Positions 33,665-46,696 of a stretch of 64,000 bases of DNA are shown here, piece by piece. Positions within the stretch are counted from its first letter, which is position 1. Each line of letters starts with the position of its first letter. The notes beneath the pieces are model-generated. The model searched no databases. It was not told the origin of the DNA and was given only the letters and a program-made list of their open reading frames with translations. A program made the position numbers and the translations under genes. Source of the stretch: Microstegium vimineum. Lineage: Eukaryota > Streptophyta > Magnoliopsida > Poales > Poaceae. Location of the stretch: NCBI GenBank assembly GCA_022036555.1, contig CM039133.1, forward strand, positions 39,508,718 to 39,572,717, read 5' to 3'.

Positions 33665-34240
33665 CGCCGCGAAACCGCGACCCCCGCGTCGTCAAACATG
33701 CGAGGCCAGCCGGCCGGTCGCCGCCCACACCACACCCCCTCTCTCTCCCTCCTCGGCGTGCGCCCGTGGTTTGCTTGTTTGGTTTGGTGCCGGGGAAAAA
33801 ATGGGAGATTCTGACAGGGCGGGGAGATATTTCTGTGCCCCAATTTTATAGGCGCGTGAGGAACCGCAGAAAAGGGGACGTGGTTGCTGGTTATTTACGG
33901 GATCTGCCACGCGGGGCTGGCGGAAAATATCTCCCGCCGAGGCGGTAGTAGGGTGGGCCCGTGGAGGCGAGGGTGGTGGGTCCAAGGTGCGGCCAGTGGA
34001 CCAGGGACTGGATTCTCCCAATCCAACGGTGCACCGGGGTTTCCTTCGGTCAGCAGAGCAGCACCGCCAGTGGCAGCACGTCCAACACTCCTTTTAAAAA
34101 TTGGAATGTAGGGTATTGTCTTTTTTTCCCTACCTGTATAAGAATATAATAATGTATTGCTTCTTTTTACCTGTATAAAGAAAGAATTGCTTTTCTATCC
34201 TAGAGAAAAGAAATTGCTTTTCTTCAACTTTTCTGCCTAA
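33665..34240 (-). promoter_or_regulatory. Upstream and 5' leader region of FKF1
   Basis: GC-rich DNA preceding the FKF1 start, with frames on both strands that come from composition. GGGCCCACC (minus strand, about 33954-33962), a plant promoter-type GGGCCC motif, lies upstream. An evening element or G-box could not be assigned confidently by eye. Confidence 0.35.
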
Positions 34241-34242
34241 TA

Positions 34243-34475
34243 CTCCCTCCGTTTCAATTTATAATTCGTTTGACTTTTTAACCTAACTTTGACCACTCAT
34301 CTTATTCAGAAAATTTGTGCAAACATAGTTAAATTTAAGTCATTCATATAGACTATTTATTAAATAAGTAAGTCACACCAAAAGAAATGTTATTTTACAC
34401 AAAAATTTGAATAAGACGAATGGTCAAATTTATGGTTCAAAAAGTCAAACGAACTATAATTTAGAACGGATTAAG
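34243..34475. mobile_element. Stowaway-type MITE upstream of FKF1
   Basis: TA then CTCCCTCCGTTTCAATTTATAATTCG at the left; the inverted right end (CGAACTATAATTTAGAACGGATTAAG) is decayed, followed by TA. TTTGACTTTT and AAAAGTCAAAC are paired inside the ends. Confidence 0.82.
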
Positions 34476-34477
34476 TA

Positions 34478-37400
34478 CCTGTTTTTTTCTACATTTCCTT
34501 TTCTTCATGGACACGGTCGCGTGCAGAACATTGCTCTTCCGTTTTCCTTCTAAATAAAGCTAAGGGAACGTGTAAAAAGTAAAAACCACCTGCTCTCTGC
34601 TGTCCAGATTATAAGACACGTATACAAATATTAAGATTCAAATACTCCTTGACCAATAGTTTGGTCAACAAATTTTAACTATTCAATAGAAACTTTTTTT
34701 TTGGTTAGATTTGCAATTAAATGTAGTATCCGATAAGCATAAATTTTATAGTATAAATAAAATAAATTAATTACAGTATAGTTTAGGAGACCATGTATGT
34801 CATGTCAAATTGTGTGTTATACAGTCCTTAATATGCATGTTCCTACGTAACATGCATGATAAATATAAGATGTCGTTAGAAGGCTTTTTTCACTTTGAAA
34901 ATATAATTGTTCTCAAAAGGATGTGAAAAGAGATGGCGTTCCAAACATCCCATCGAAAAAAGCACCCAACAGCTAGCATATATATTGAAAAATATCGTGT
35001 GAATATCAACGTCAGCTAAAGGAAATATCTTTCCAGATTAGAATTAGTTTCTCGCATCTTACTCAAAAGTCGTTGTTGTGGCGGTACCTACGTAAGTTTG
35101 GTGTCTAGACATTAATGTTGTGTTTTAGTCACACGTGTCTTTTTATTCTGAACCATGGCATAAACACAAACACTCACATGCATACAGGTATACCCACTCC
35201 ACCAACATCCATACACATTATACCGACTAGCAAATATGTCCGTACGTTGCAACGGATGAAAAAATATGAAATGAATATAAAAAAATGACGTTAGAATGTT
35301 ACATATTTTTAATAATTTTTAAGTTATTTTTTATTTCTTTTCTTTGTTCTCTATAATATGTTTATTCTCTATAATATAGATCATTATTCTTTTCTCTACA
35401 AAACAGAAGAGTCGTGACAGTGTCCATTGCTATCATTTATTTATTCCTATTTTTTTCCCTATATACGCCATTGTTTTTTCCTTATTTATTTATGCACATT
35501 TCAGTGGAACAGAGAGAGTATCATGGAGTCCATCAGTATTCATTTTTTCTTCACAAATATTATTTTTTCTATTATACAAACTTTGATCTTGTTGGTCGTT
35601 TGATTTTGGTTTTATATATGCTATATCACGAGTCATGTCAGAATATAATTTGTATTGAAAATTTGATGTTTCTTTAGAAAGGAATGGGCAAAAAAAAAGT
35701 TATTTTCCATCACGAGTCTTGTTTGGACACGCTTTGTATAATTTTATTTATTTGTTTGTTGTAATATATGCAATCATATATTTTCACATTTTTATTATTT
35801 GACAACCTTAGACTTATTTTTTTGACAACTCAAACTTAGACTTGAGAGAGTGTTCCATGTGAAAAGTTTTAAACCTTTAGAAAGGCTAAATAAAGAAAAG
35901 TACTTAAAAAGTCATGTAAGCTTTAACAGTGTGGTGGTAGACTCTTTATATTTGTCTCTTTAGACCTGGGTTCGATTCGATTCTTGGTCATGAAAATTCT
36001 TTTTTTGCCTTTTTCCCAGCCGGATTGGACCGTGAGTCTGCGGATGGGCAGCCGGATGCGAGCTGATGGGCCGCCCGGACGCCGCGAACACAAGTTGTAC
36101 CGGAGGCTGGAGGCCGCGAAACTGCAGCGAAGAGAGAGTGTATTTGACAGTTAGGCTAGATTAGAATGGGCTGGACGAAAAAAAGACCTGAAATTTTGAC
36201 TTTTTATTAATAGGTATAGATTAACATATAAAAAAATCACGGTAAACACCTTATTGTCAATAAACATGTCGTCTATCACTTAAAAATAGCATTAAGCAGG
36301 TTTCATCATAAGGGACTTATTAACCGGTTGAACTCTGCTTAGTTCACGCATGGTTACTTTTAACAAAGACATGTGTCTGTCAAGTATAATTCATTAACTT
36401 ATCATTAACTTTACCAATTATTTAGTGTACTTTTTGTATTTTAGTTGTAAGGATGCCATACCTTCAAGCAAAGAATTCGTCATGTAGCTTTCAACTTTTT
36501 AAATTACTTTTACCGATTATGTACCATACATCTATACTGCATGATGCTTACAATGCCAAAGTGATACACTCGTCATGCTAGTCCCTCAGGTTCAGATAAC
36601 ACGTCCGTTTAGGACATTATATTAACAAGATGCATACCTCAAGTCATTGCGGAAATTGTAGAGATGCTCTGGAATATAATTAGAGTAATTACTTATATGA
36701 ACGAATAAACTATTAGAAAATAATATTAGTGGGTGGCATAAATACATGCTAGTGAATGACATGTGTCTCGCTGATGTATATATCATAATTACATATGCTA
36801 ATGATCTAACTGCATTTGATAGTGACCTGTTGAGGTGGACAACTTAATTACATGTTAAGATAGAACTTTTAGGATTGTATGATATATATGTATATAGATA
36901 TGATTTATGGGTTGACACTATGACCAATACTTTTTGTATAATATTGTATTTCAGATAAGCATAATTGCATCTAATAAATATATATTGTCAAGTTCGTCGG
37001 TTCTTTATTAATTAATGATCAAAGTTAAAAAAAAGTTTGACAAGAAGAAATTCTAAGATAGATATTTTCAATATAGTAGTATTAAAAAATGAAGATATAG
37101 TAGAGTACTCTTTCAAAAAAAACTATACTTGTCACATGTCATTGCTAAATGAAATTCTTTTACTCTTGCCAGCCAGATTCACATTTCAATCCCTTGTCCT
37201 CTTATGCTTTTTATATATCATGTCATTTCACCCCTAATATCATTTCAATCCCTTGTCCACTTATGCTTTTTATATATCATGTCAATTCACCCCTCATACA
37301 TATATGAACACTCTCCACTCTTTCTTTTCTTAATTGATACCATGACAAATAATTGCTTGTCATAGTCAGTACACCAAGTTTTGCGGTTAGTACTGTTAAC

Positions 37401-37865
37401 ATCAATTATTTAGTGGAGTTCTATGTGCTTCAAGGTCACAATGATAAAAATGATAATCATGCTACTCCCTTGATCTAGTTCAAACCACATTGTTATTTGC
37501 GACATTAAAATGGGTTAAAAGATGGTACTTTGACCAACAATTTATTCAAAAGCCTTACAATTTAAGTAAATTAATAATAATAAAATTTTAAATCCTTTCA
37601 TGTAACATCTATATTTAATATATTATCAATCATAAAGAAAAGCATTACAAGAATACATCCTTATTTAAATGGCATGCAATTTTCAATGAAATGGATAAAT
37701 CATGAATAGAATGAAGGGTCCATATTAAAGGTCTTCATTAGATGACAAATAACTAATTATAAACGGACTAATGGCTAGGACAATTGTTACAAAGTAGATG
37801 TCTAATAATTTGTTGACAAAATTAATTAAAATATGATAAACATCACTTTTTCCTTTGGTGTCCCC
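34478..37865. other. AT-rich intergenic region with dispersed repeats
   Basis: No gene recognised. About 35227-36222 begins ACTAGCAAATATGTCCGTACGTTGCAACGG and ends near TTAATAGGTATAGATT; such ends mark a common dispersed non-autonomous repeat of grasses whose class I cannot fix (Helitron-like is possible). A B-box-like GGGTTCGATTC is at about 35968-35979. A 59-bp direct repeat occurs at 37182-37240 and 37241-37299 with few mismatches. Confidence 0.5.
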
Positions 37866-37873
37866 CATACGAG

Positions 37874-38407
37874 TAGCCTTGTGCGTTCGGTCTGACCGAA
37901 CCGAACCGATCGGTTCTTCAGTCTTTTCAGAAGTTTGGTTATCTAAAAACCAAGACCGATCGGTTAGTTTCGAAACTAAGGACCAAGCAAGTTCGGTCTA
38001 GATTAGTTTGGCTCGGTCTCGGTCATGACCGAACTTACCGGACTAGATAAATTAGTATAGTTTCTAGCAATTTTTAGCAATATTTTTTTCTATTCCAAGG
38101 CAAAAATAACAATGTAATACTAATATATAGATTAAACAAAGTGATAAGAGTGATGGTTGATATAAAGCCTCTAAAATAAATATTATATCACTAATAATAG
38201 TCTAAACTACCTATTATGTCAACAAAATCAAAATATCCGGTTAGTTCGATTAGACCCGAGGCATATAAATGAAATAACCGTAAAAAGTTCGGTTAGTAAG
38301 AACTTGGGGCCGAACTAGTGACCAAAATTTTTGATCTCAATCACTTCGATCTCCGTCTCGGTCTCGGTTAGTTTGGTTCGGTCTTCGGTCAAGTTTGCCC
38401 AAGGTTA
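37874..38407. mobile_element. 534-bp hAT-type MITE
   Basis: Flanked by a perfect 8-bp duplication CATACGAG (37866-37873 and 38408-38415). The ends are TAGCCTTGTGC and, inverted, TAACCTTGGGC. The subterminal regions are filled with GGTTCGGTC/GACCGAACC motifs in both orientations. No coding sequence; an 8-bp duplication is diagnostic of hAT transposition. Confidence 0.85.
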
Positions 38408-38415
38408 CATACGAG

Positions 38416-39305
38416 GCATGTACAATAAGTTGTAGGAGAGTGGGATATTTTGGTCATTTCTTAAATCATTAGCTCATTTTAGTTCCTTTCATCAATCAAC
38501 CCGTTAATGGACTAAGGGTTGTTGGATCCCAACTAGAATGTACTAATCAGATAAAATAATCTAAAAGTGATTCAAACAATTAGAGTATAGGCTGCCATCA
38601 AATTATCGTAATCCTATAACCAATCTCAACTATACTATTATAATTTTATATGTTATTTATACTCCAACTAACAATAATTCACATCTATTACCTTAGACTC
38701 CAAACCGTCTAGATTGTTATAACCATAATCTAGTTATTATAGTTTCATCTATAATACAAAATACTATAATCTATATGGATCCAAACAGGTCCTAACAATT
38801 AGTTGATGATTGGCTAAAAATTATTTCACTTGTTTGGACTATATATCTAAAGTATCTTTTATCAACTAATAGTTGTTTGGATTACTTAAATTATTTTTCA
38901 CAACTAACAATTAGCACTGTATATAAAATGGCTCTAAGACAAATGTTGATGTGGCTGGGGTTCTTGATCTTCCATCAGGTAGAGATAATTCTTGTTTTGG
39001 TTGGAGCACTTCTAGGATTGGGCATCACAGCCAAGATGGATAGGAAATTACCAAAATACCCCTATAGAGGTCAATCAGTTAGTGGTGAAGTAATAGCTCT
39101 AGATGGCGGATGGGAGTTCTGGAAATGTCATTTCACAGGATGACATACGACAACCTTTGTTATTTTATTTTTTATTATGGCAGGATGCCACGGCTAGCTT
39201 CTGGATGGACCGATAGAGCTTCCGTAGATTTTTCTTTTAGTTTTCTTTAGTTTTTAAGTTTTTTGTTTTGGTTAGACATGTTCATGCTGTGCGGCTGTAG
39301 GCATG
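38416..39305. other. Spacer with no supported gene
   Basis: AT-rich. The 88-codon frame at 38877-39143 (+) has a hydrophobic stretch (residues ~23-50) but no family match or context. GTTGGATCCCAACTAG near 38521-38536 and GGATCCAAACAGGTCC near 38777-38792 may be ends of a decayed MITE. Confidence 0.35.
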
Positions 39306-41152
39306 TGAAAGCCCATGTTTGATTTTGGTTAATTTATGAAATCTATGGACTAACTCTATTGCTAAGTGCATTATCAAGGTAGGGTAATCCACCTTGAGAC
39401 ATGAAGCCTAAAGGATGGTCATGATGGATCAAATACTCCATGGACAAGGAAAAGATGGATTGGAAATGGCTCAAGGCAAAAGTATATTCATAGGGCCATT
39501 TTTGTTTTAGTGATCAAGACACTATAGAGAGTGTGATCACATTTAGGATAGATAGTCGTACTATCAAGAAGGGAAAACTCGTATCGATTGCGGTTATCAC
39601 GTGCCACTAGGTTTGCATTGCATACATCTAAACACAAACCTAAGTGACATAAAATTGTGAAACAAATCCAAGATAAAATGTTGAAAAAGGCTAACACAGG
39701 GAACAAATGTTTGGAAGATATGGTGTTAGCACTTGAAGACTTGGAGAAAAAGAGACAACTCGGTTTGGCACTCAGAAGAGCTCCGGACGCAGGTCCGGAC
39801 GCTGGCAAGATGCCATCCGGACCATTGGCTATGTGTCCTGAGGCATACCCTAAGCCTCGGCCTTAGCTCACAGGAGATCCGGACGCTGTTTACAGTCCGG
39901 ACGATGACTCCGGACAACCGTCCGGAGTGTTGGAGCTCTCTGGATGCTCTCTGTATAGCGTCCGGACACTAAGTGTCGTCCGGACGGTGAACTCCGGACG
40001 AGCATCCAGAGGCTTGGAGCTCTCTAAACCAGTTCTGTGTAGAGTCCGAACGCAGGCGACGATGGTCCGGACCCGCACTATTGCGAGTGTCCGGAGGCGA
40101 CGTATCAGCTCCAGAAAGAGGCGCCATCGACAGGCTTCAAACTCCAGAAGGTCCGGACGCGCACGCAATGGTCCGGACCCCATGCAGGTAGCGTCTGGAG
40201 TCACGAAGAAAGTTGTGAAAGGGGAGCAAAACGGCTGGTTCTTTGGTGAGGGATATATAAGTGTTTTGGCTGGCTCCTAGGGCTCTCTCTTGCACCTCCC
40301 TTTCATTTGACATTCTTGTGCTTGCTTGAGAAGGCCCCCAACTCATCTCTTTTTGCTTTGCTTGCTAATTCATGAGAGTTTGAGTGAACCAAGTGCTTGA
40401 TCATTGCATTGCATCTTATTGGCACTTGGTCATCGTCATCGCCGTGGAGTTTCTTCTTTGTGTTTGCCAACACCTAGACGGCTTGGACGATTGAGGAAGC
40501 TTCGGCGCATTTGGTGATTGTTTGCGGCCGGCTTCGACGACTTGTGAGAGGGCTTGTACCCACCTCGGCGGAGCGCCAAAGGATAACTCTAGTGGATTGC
40601 TCGTGTCATTGAGTTACTCTCATTTGTGTGGATTCTTGTGGCGCCTGGGAAGCGGGCTAGGCTTGTGAAATGCCTATTAGCCACCGAATCACCATTTGAG
40701 TAGTCGATACAACGGGGACTAGCTTCGTGGCAACCAAGTGAACATCGGGAGAAAAATCTTGTGTCAACTTGTCTCCCGGCTGCTCATTGATATTCATTGT
40801 GATTGGTTCTCTACATTGACATCCATATATCACAACGCATCAGTATAACAATCACATTCTCCCCTTGTATTTATATCTTGCTTAGTTAGCTCTCTAGCTA
40901 GTTTGTTAGTTTAGCTTGTTAGTTGTTCTTGCTAAATCAAGTTAAGTGCCTTAGGTTCTTGCTATTGTTTGATAGGTTCTTGCTATTGTTTGATAGATAC
41001 TTAATCAACTAGAATTGTTTGGATAGGTGACTTTGCACCCTTAGTAGAGCTAGAGCAAAAAGCTTCCCTTAATTGTTATCTAACCTTTACTCTAGTGGTT
41101 TGTAGAATTTTTATTAGGCTATCCACACCCTCTAACTATCTAGGACCTTTTA
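39306..41152 (+). repeat. Solo LTR D (SIRE-type copia), complete with target duplication
   Basis: This 1,847-bp LTR is flanked on both sides by GCATG (39301-39305 and 41153-41157). It starts TGAAAGCCCATG and ends AGGACCTTTTA, where the expected terminal CA has become TA. It contains a U3 block (39500-39720), an array of TCCGGA palindromes (39780-40200), a TATA box (GGATATATAAGTG, about 40248) and the leader with CAACGGGGACTAGCTTCG. No internal domain adjoins it, so it was left by LTR-LTR recombination. Confidence 0.9.
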
Positions 41153-41157
41153 GCATG

Positions 41158-41983
41158 TACGGATGACTGACTAGCGCTACGCTGCTTTGATGTTCCTTGA
41201 GTTTAGGCCTACGTGATCGATTAATTTAGGAAAAAAGTTTGAACTTCAAACGTGCAAATAAACTGGGACGGAGGTAGTATTCCCCTGTTGGTCCACCGTC
41301 GATTGAGCTTGTTGGTTGTCGCATAGGAGCAGCCGGACACCTGAGTCTCACACATAGTACAACATTCTAGAACCATCCCACCTTCTCTTGTCCTGCTGAG
41401 TCTTCCCATTTTAGCTTGCTGAGTTGTTCATTGCACAACTTCTCCTTTGTTCTTGACAATCAACACATGTTTGCGTCTACATCCCACTATAACATTCATT
41501 CAAGCGAGCGAATATTTTCTAATGGCCATTGGTTGGGATACATAGCAATTCCATTACCTCCATCGACCGAGGTCTATGACTTTGAGCAGTCCACTATGTC
41601 GACTAGAGGAACAACGACACTGATGGCTGCAACACCGGTCTCGTGTGCCTTCGGTATACCTCTCACTTTACTGGATCGTTATATCCGATATGGTTGGTAT
41701 GTTTAGTATGGATGGAAACAGATCGTATTTGTATGAAATCGGATCCAGATATCACCTTTTACTTCGAATATGAATAAGGATTTAGATATTTTCAAATACG
41801 AATACAAAAAGTTGTCTCAGATTCGGATTTCTATTCGGATATTTACTCAAATCAACTTAAAATGTATATTGTTATTTTTTATTCTAGATTAAACCATGCC
41901 TAATTTTATCTAGATAGTGTATGTTCAGTTAATGTTTTTATTTATATCACAGGTCAATTCACTCCCCGTATCATGCATATGCT
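41158..41983. other. Spacer with no supported gene
   Basis: Includes a decayed Stowaway end (ACGGAGGTAGTATTCC, about 41269-41284) and AT-rich DNA. The 96-codon frame at 41416-41706 has no recognisable domain. Confidence 0.35.
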
Positions 41984-42568
41984 CTCTTGTCCAGGGTTTA
42001 TGAAACCGGTCGGTTACCGCGGTAACCGGCCAAACCGCCCACTACCGGTTCGGTTTCGGTACCGGTTTGAATTCAAATTTCAAATTTGAATTTCAAAAAA
42101 TGAAAAATGCTGAAAATTTTCTAAAAATAGTTCATGATTTATAGAGTCGAATGGTGTACAAAATTTTCAAATTGGAGTTCGTTTGCTATTTATTTTGACG
42201 TGTACAAGTTTGAAAAAAAAGAAAAAAATCGGCTGGCCCGTTAAGGACCCATGCGGCCCATTTCGTCCAGGCGCCTCATACAAGGCAGACAGAGGGCGTG
42301 GGGGGGGGGGGGGGGGTTGTCGGCCTCCAGAACCTTATCCGCCCGCGCCCTTCCCCAGTCCGCCCTTGCTCTGCGCGCTCTGCCGCCGCGCGTCGGTAAC
42401 CGGTCGGCCGCCGGCGGTTACCGAGGGAAGGGGTCGGTAACCGCCCCCGTCCCCGGACCCCCTGCCCCCGAGCGGTTACCGAGCGGGCGCGGGCGGTTAC
42501 CGTCCGGGATACGAAGGTAAGCTTTTTTTTGTTTTTTTCATTTCCTTGCATTTGTAGTTGTTTTAGTT

Positions 42569-42815
42569 GTAGGATTTAGTTAGAACAAGCTCTAGGATGT
42601 AGGATTGATGGAGTATAGGATGTAGAAAATATTTATTGTAGGATTTAGGTAGGATTTGACTTAGGATGTATATAGGAGTTAGGTTTATTTGGTTTAGGAT
42701 TTAGGATTTGCGGTTGGATTTGCTTTAGGATGTATGTAGGATTTAGGATTTAGGTTTTTTTTATATAGGATTTAGGTAGGATTTAGGTGTATGTTAGGAT
42801 TTACGTTTATTTGCG
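42569..42815 (+). repeat. Degenerate TTTAGGA/TAGGATTTAGG repeat array in the hAT leader
   Basis: About 250 bases just upstream of the transposase start contain more than fifteen copies of (T)TAGGAT(TT/GT) in one orientation, for example AGGATTTAGGTAGGATTT. The unit is one base away from the plant telomere repeat TTTAGGG, but spacing is irregular. It lies in the presumed 5' leader or first intron; the AG before 42870 could be a splice acceptor (TTTGTGCAG). Confidence 0.75.
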
Positions 42816-42872
42816 GTATGATTTGATGCATGTGTTCGATTTGTTTGTGTTGTCCATTTGTGCAGGAAGACG

Positions 42873-45800
42873 ATGCCGAAAGACGTGGTATGGGAGCATG
42901 GTGAGAATCTTGCTCCCGGTTGGAGATGCAATTACTGCCATACATAAAAAGCAGGGGGTGATGCTTCCCGATTGAAGCAGCATTTGGCTGCGCGCGGGAC
43001 GGAGGTGATCCACTGCAGCAAAGTCCCCAAAGAAGTCCAGGAGTACTTTCAGCGGGACATCGACAGAACTAGGCAGACAGTTAGTGACCGCTCTCGGCAG
43101 AGGGTTGCACGAGAGGCTGCTGCAGCGGAGAGCAACCACCCCCTTGACAATGACGAATACGAGGCTCAGATGCAGGCAGCCATTAATCAGTCCAGAGCAG
43201 AATATGAGTACAAAGAGGGGGTGCAGCGGAGAGGAGGCGCTTACGAGCGTGGAGGTGGCAGTGGTAGTGGTACTGCTTCGCAGGGGGGAAATCCTTTGCA
43301 GAGGATGTTTTGGAGGTCTGGTTCACAGAGGCAGACCCCTGCGGCGGTGGAGGACTACAACTTGGCAGTCGGTACGAGTGGTGGACTGAAGCAGACAAGG
43401 ATTGATACAGGGCCATGGACGCAGAGGGGAAGGAACGCGAAGGATGCACTTGGGAAAGCTTGGGGAAAGTTTTTCCATATTGCAGGAATCCCCAGGAGAC
43501 AGGCGGACAATCCGTACTTTGTTAGTGCGGTCAGGGAGACGCAGAAGTGGGGTAAGTACATATACTTGGAGACCTATGTCATTACGTATATTTCTCTATT
43601 CTCATGATTCGCTTATGATTGCAGGTGAAGGCATCGCGTCACCCAGTGGAAGGGATATAGATGGGAAGTACCCCGATCAGAACGAGGCGGACTTACAGAG
43701 CTGGTACGCAAAGTTTCAGGAGGAGTGACCCATGTTTGGGGTCACGTTGATGTGTGATTCGTGGACGGGCCCGACAAGAATGAATGTCATCAATTTTTTT
43801 GATCTATTGCAATGGAGCCATGTGGTTCCACAAGTCAGTTGATGCGACTGGCAGAAGCCAAGATTCGTCTTATTTGTTGGGGGTACGTCCAAAATATTGT
43901 GCCAGTTCACATGCACTATGTTTTCTCGGTTCCACTAAATGTTGTGACTACTTGTGCAGCTGATTCGCAAGGTGGTTGAGGAGATAGGTGCTGAGCATAT
44001 CATGCATATCGTCACGGACAACGGCTCCAACTTCAAGAAAGCATGCCACAGATTGAACGAGGAGTACGAGCATATTGTTTGGACACCTTGCCTTGCACAC
44101 ACCATCAACTTGATGCTGAAGGACATTGGTGCAAGGCCGGAGCATGCAGGTATGATTTCTGTATGCAAGCGCATTTCAACTTGGCTGCACAACCATGGCC
44201 AGTTGAATGCAATGATGAGGGAAGCCATTGGTGGTGAGTTGGTCAAATGGAATGCCACTAGGTTTGGGACCAACTACATGTTCATGGACAGCTTCCATCG
44301 GAAGCGTGATCGTTTTATGCAGTGGATGGGATCTCCCGAGTTCTTGCATAGTAGGTGGGGACAATCAAAGGAAGGACATTATGCTCACGCAAGATTGTCT
44401 AGTATACAATGGTGGGAAGGACTTAAATACATCATCGATTCAGTGGCACCAATTTACAGGTTCCTTCGGTTCGCTGATCAAGATAAGCAACCTAACCTGT
44501 GTGAATTAGTGTACCACTTCCAAGAGTGCAAAAGGGAGATGGAGACCTTCTTTCGAACAAATGTCCAAACATGGCATGAGTACAAGGATATCATGGATGA
44601 AAGGATTGCGGACGTGTACTATGGCACGTATGTGGACCCAGGTGAGATCACAACCATTGTTTAAATAATAATCTCTACATATTGAGTATGTACCATATGC
44701 TAATTTGCCGTGCATCATATGTTGCAGCTGCTGTCCTGAACCCAAGGCTTGTATATCGTTACAATCTAACTCCGCAAATGTTTGGTGGCCTCAAGGAAGC
44801 ATTTGGGAAAATGACGGATGTGCATACCGCCGTCTTGGCATTACAGGAGGCAGAAAAATTCCGCCAACACCATGGGGAGTTTGGCACTGAGCTGGCCATA
44901 AAAATGGCCATCGGCCCCAATACATCCCCATGTAAGAGTACTTTTGAACTTCTTTTTTGTCTTTTAGAACACATACCTAACATAATGGGTTCCACTTGCA
45001 GCGTCGTGGTGGTTGCTGTTCGGCAGGCACACTCCAAATCTGCAAAAACTTGCGTTGATGCTTGTTGCACAATGTGTATTCTCCAGTGGATGCGAGCGCA
45101 ACTGGAGTACATTTGCCTTATTGCACACGAAGGTTCGTAATCGCTTGTCCATAAAAAACTGAACAAGCTAGTGTATGTGAACTACAACCTTCGCCTGCGA
45201 CTCGCGGATGCCTCCGTACCACCTAGGCGTGAGGAAGAAGACTTCATTGACCAGTTCATGCAGATACCTTTTACGATAGGGATAATCCGGTTCGAGACTG
45301 AATGGAGTATGACAGATCCAACAAGGCTCCAATTCTCGACGAAGAAGATGAAGAAATGGACATCCCTCTTCCGTCCCGTATTGTGAGGTACGTTGATGTA
45401 CTTTGTTACCCACTAATGAACCATACTTTTAATAATATGATTCATTCTTTGTGGTGACAGAGATCAAGTGGACCCCGACGATGTTGGGCCCATCAGTGAT
45501 TGGGTCCGTAGACATGTGGGTGACACACATCTTGGCAAAGGAAATACCAGACGGGACCTAGGCAGGAGGACCCCAAACGCCAGAAACGAAAGGGAAAGCA
45601 AGTGCAACAACCTGTCACCAGCGATGCTTCGACAGATGATGGCGAGGAGGGTGAGGAAAGTCCACCGTACCAGGAGTCCGATGACAGCAGCTCAGCAAAT
45701 GACAGTGGAGACGGTCATAGTGGTGACGATGACCCTGGAGCTGCTGGTGGTAGTGCTGTTGGTGGTGGTGGTCTTGGTGATGCTAGTGGACTTCGTTTCA

Positions 45801-46261
45801 CAGGTATCAATTGGTACACACATTTTTTCCTGTCTATGACTATTGACTAGTACTAATTATGGTCGGCTGCAGGCGAGACGGACTTCACACATGCTACTCA
45901 GGACCGCGACCATGGACAGCCGAAATCGCAGAGGAGAGCTTACGACCCGACGGACTGCTACGACACGCCACAGTACTCCTCTTTCTCATACAGTGATACA
46001 TCATACGGTGGTGGTTATACCTACCCCGTTCCTGACATCAGCACGTAGCCGACCACTACATGGGTCTACGAATGGCAAGACCCGAATTTCTACAACATGT
46101 TAGTGCAGGAATGGGAGACCACAGCTCATTGGACGGGCCAATCATGGATAGACTACAAGGCTCAGCTCCAGACACGCGGTATCGCTCTAATGTCCACCAC
46201 GGAGTATGAGGAGGCGTGCCAAAACGGGATCTTCCCTTATATTCTACGCCAGCGACCATGA
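42873..46261 (+). pseudogene. hAT transposase (BED finger, DUF659, hATC), inactivated
   Basis: Exon-like blocks: 42873-43551, 43625-about 43882, 43960-44641, 44728-44931, 45002-45387, 45461-45803, 45873-46261, mostly with GT/AG junctions. The N-terminus has a BED zinc finger (CNYCHT, then H in LKQHLAARG). The DUF659 core follows (MCDSWTGPTRMNVINF, IVTDNGSNFKKAC, WTPCLAHTINLML). Near the end is the hATC dimerisation signature (SSGCERNWSTFALLHTK), then a Gly/Ser/Asp-rich tail. Breaks: TAA at 42945 inside the finger; a stop (TGA) after KFQEE at about 43726; frame loss around 43795 in a T run; a single-base loss in an A run near 45158; TGA near 45300 for a conserved Trp. It could still be mobilised in trans because its termini are intact. 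Confidence 0.85.
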
Positions 46262-46696
46262 TGTTTGCATGTCTACGACACAAGGTATTTCCATGGACGA
46301 TTTGTTGTTGCAACGGTGAACTACGTTATTTCCGTCGTGAATTTGTGACTAGTGCATTACTATGATATTTCGATGCATTGTCCATTTGTGTCATACTATT
46401 TTCCCCAGCATTGTGTGTTCTATTTACATCATTATGTGCAAAGATCATGCAAAAAAATGGATTTTTTCAAGAAAAAAAAGAGTAACCGTCGGTTTGGGGC
46501 GGTTACCGACCAGACCGGACGGTTACCGACCCTAACCGACCGGTTACCGGTCGCAAACCGTTTGAACTGCAACGTTTGAATTCAAAATTCAAACCGTTCG
46601 GTGACCGACCGGTTTGGGCGGTTACCGACGGTAACCGGCAAACCGCCCGCCACCGGTTCCCAGTTGCAAAACGGTTAGAAAAACCCTGCTCTTGTC

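Larger units (their letters stand above)
41992..46688 (+). mobile_element. Complete hAT transposon (4.7 kb)
   Basis: Bounded by a perfect 8-bp duplication CTCTTGTC (41984-41991 and 46689-46696), with terminal repeats beginning CAGGGTTT. The first ~500 and last ~200 bases are packed with GGTAACC/GGTTACC and CCGGTTACCG motifs in both orientations, the usual subterminal transposase sites. A G-run of about 18 sits at 42299-42316. It encodes one transposase gene on the plus strand, now disrupted. Confidence 0.93.

Noticed and set aside
33192..33851. Plus-strand frames opposite FKF1 exon 1
   Set aside because: Shadow frames of the GC-rich LOV exon; the minus strand has the conserved protein and splice sites.
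38877..39143. Small membrane protein gene
   Set aside because: A single hydrophobic stretch in an AT-rich spacer between transposons; no homology recognised.
42569..42815. Interstitial telomere tract
   Set aside because: Units are TTTAGGA with irregular spacing, not tandem TTTAGGG; kept only as telomere-like.
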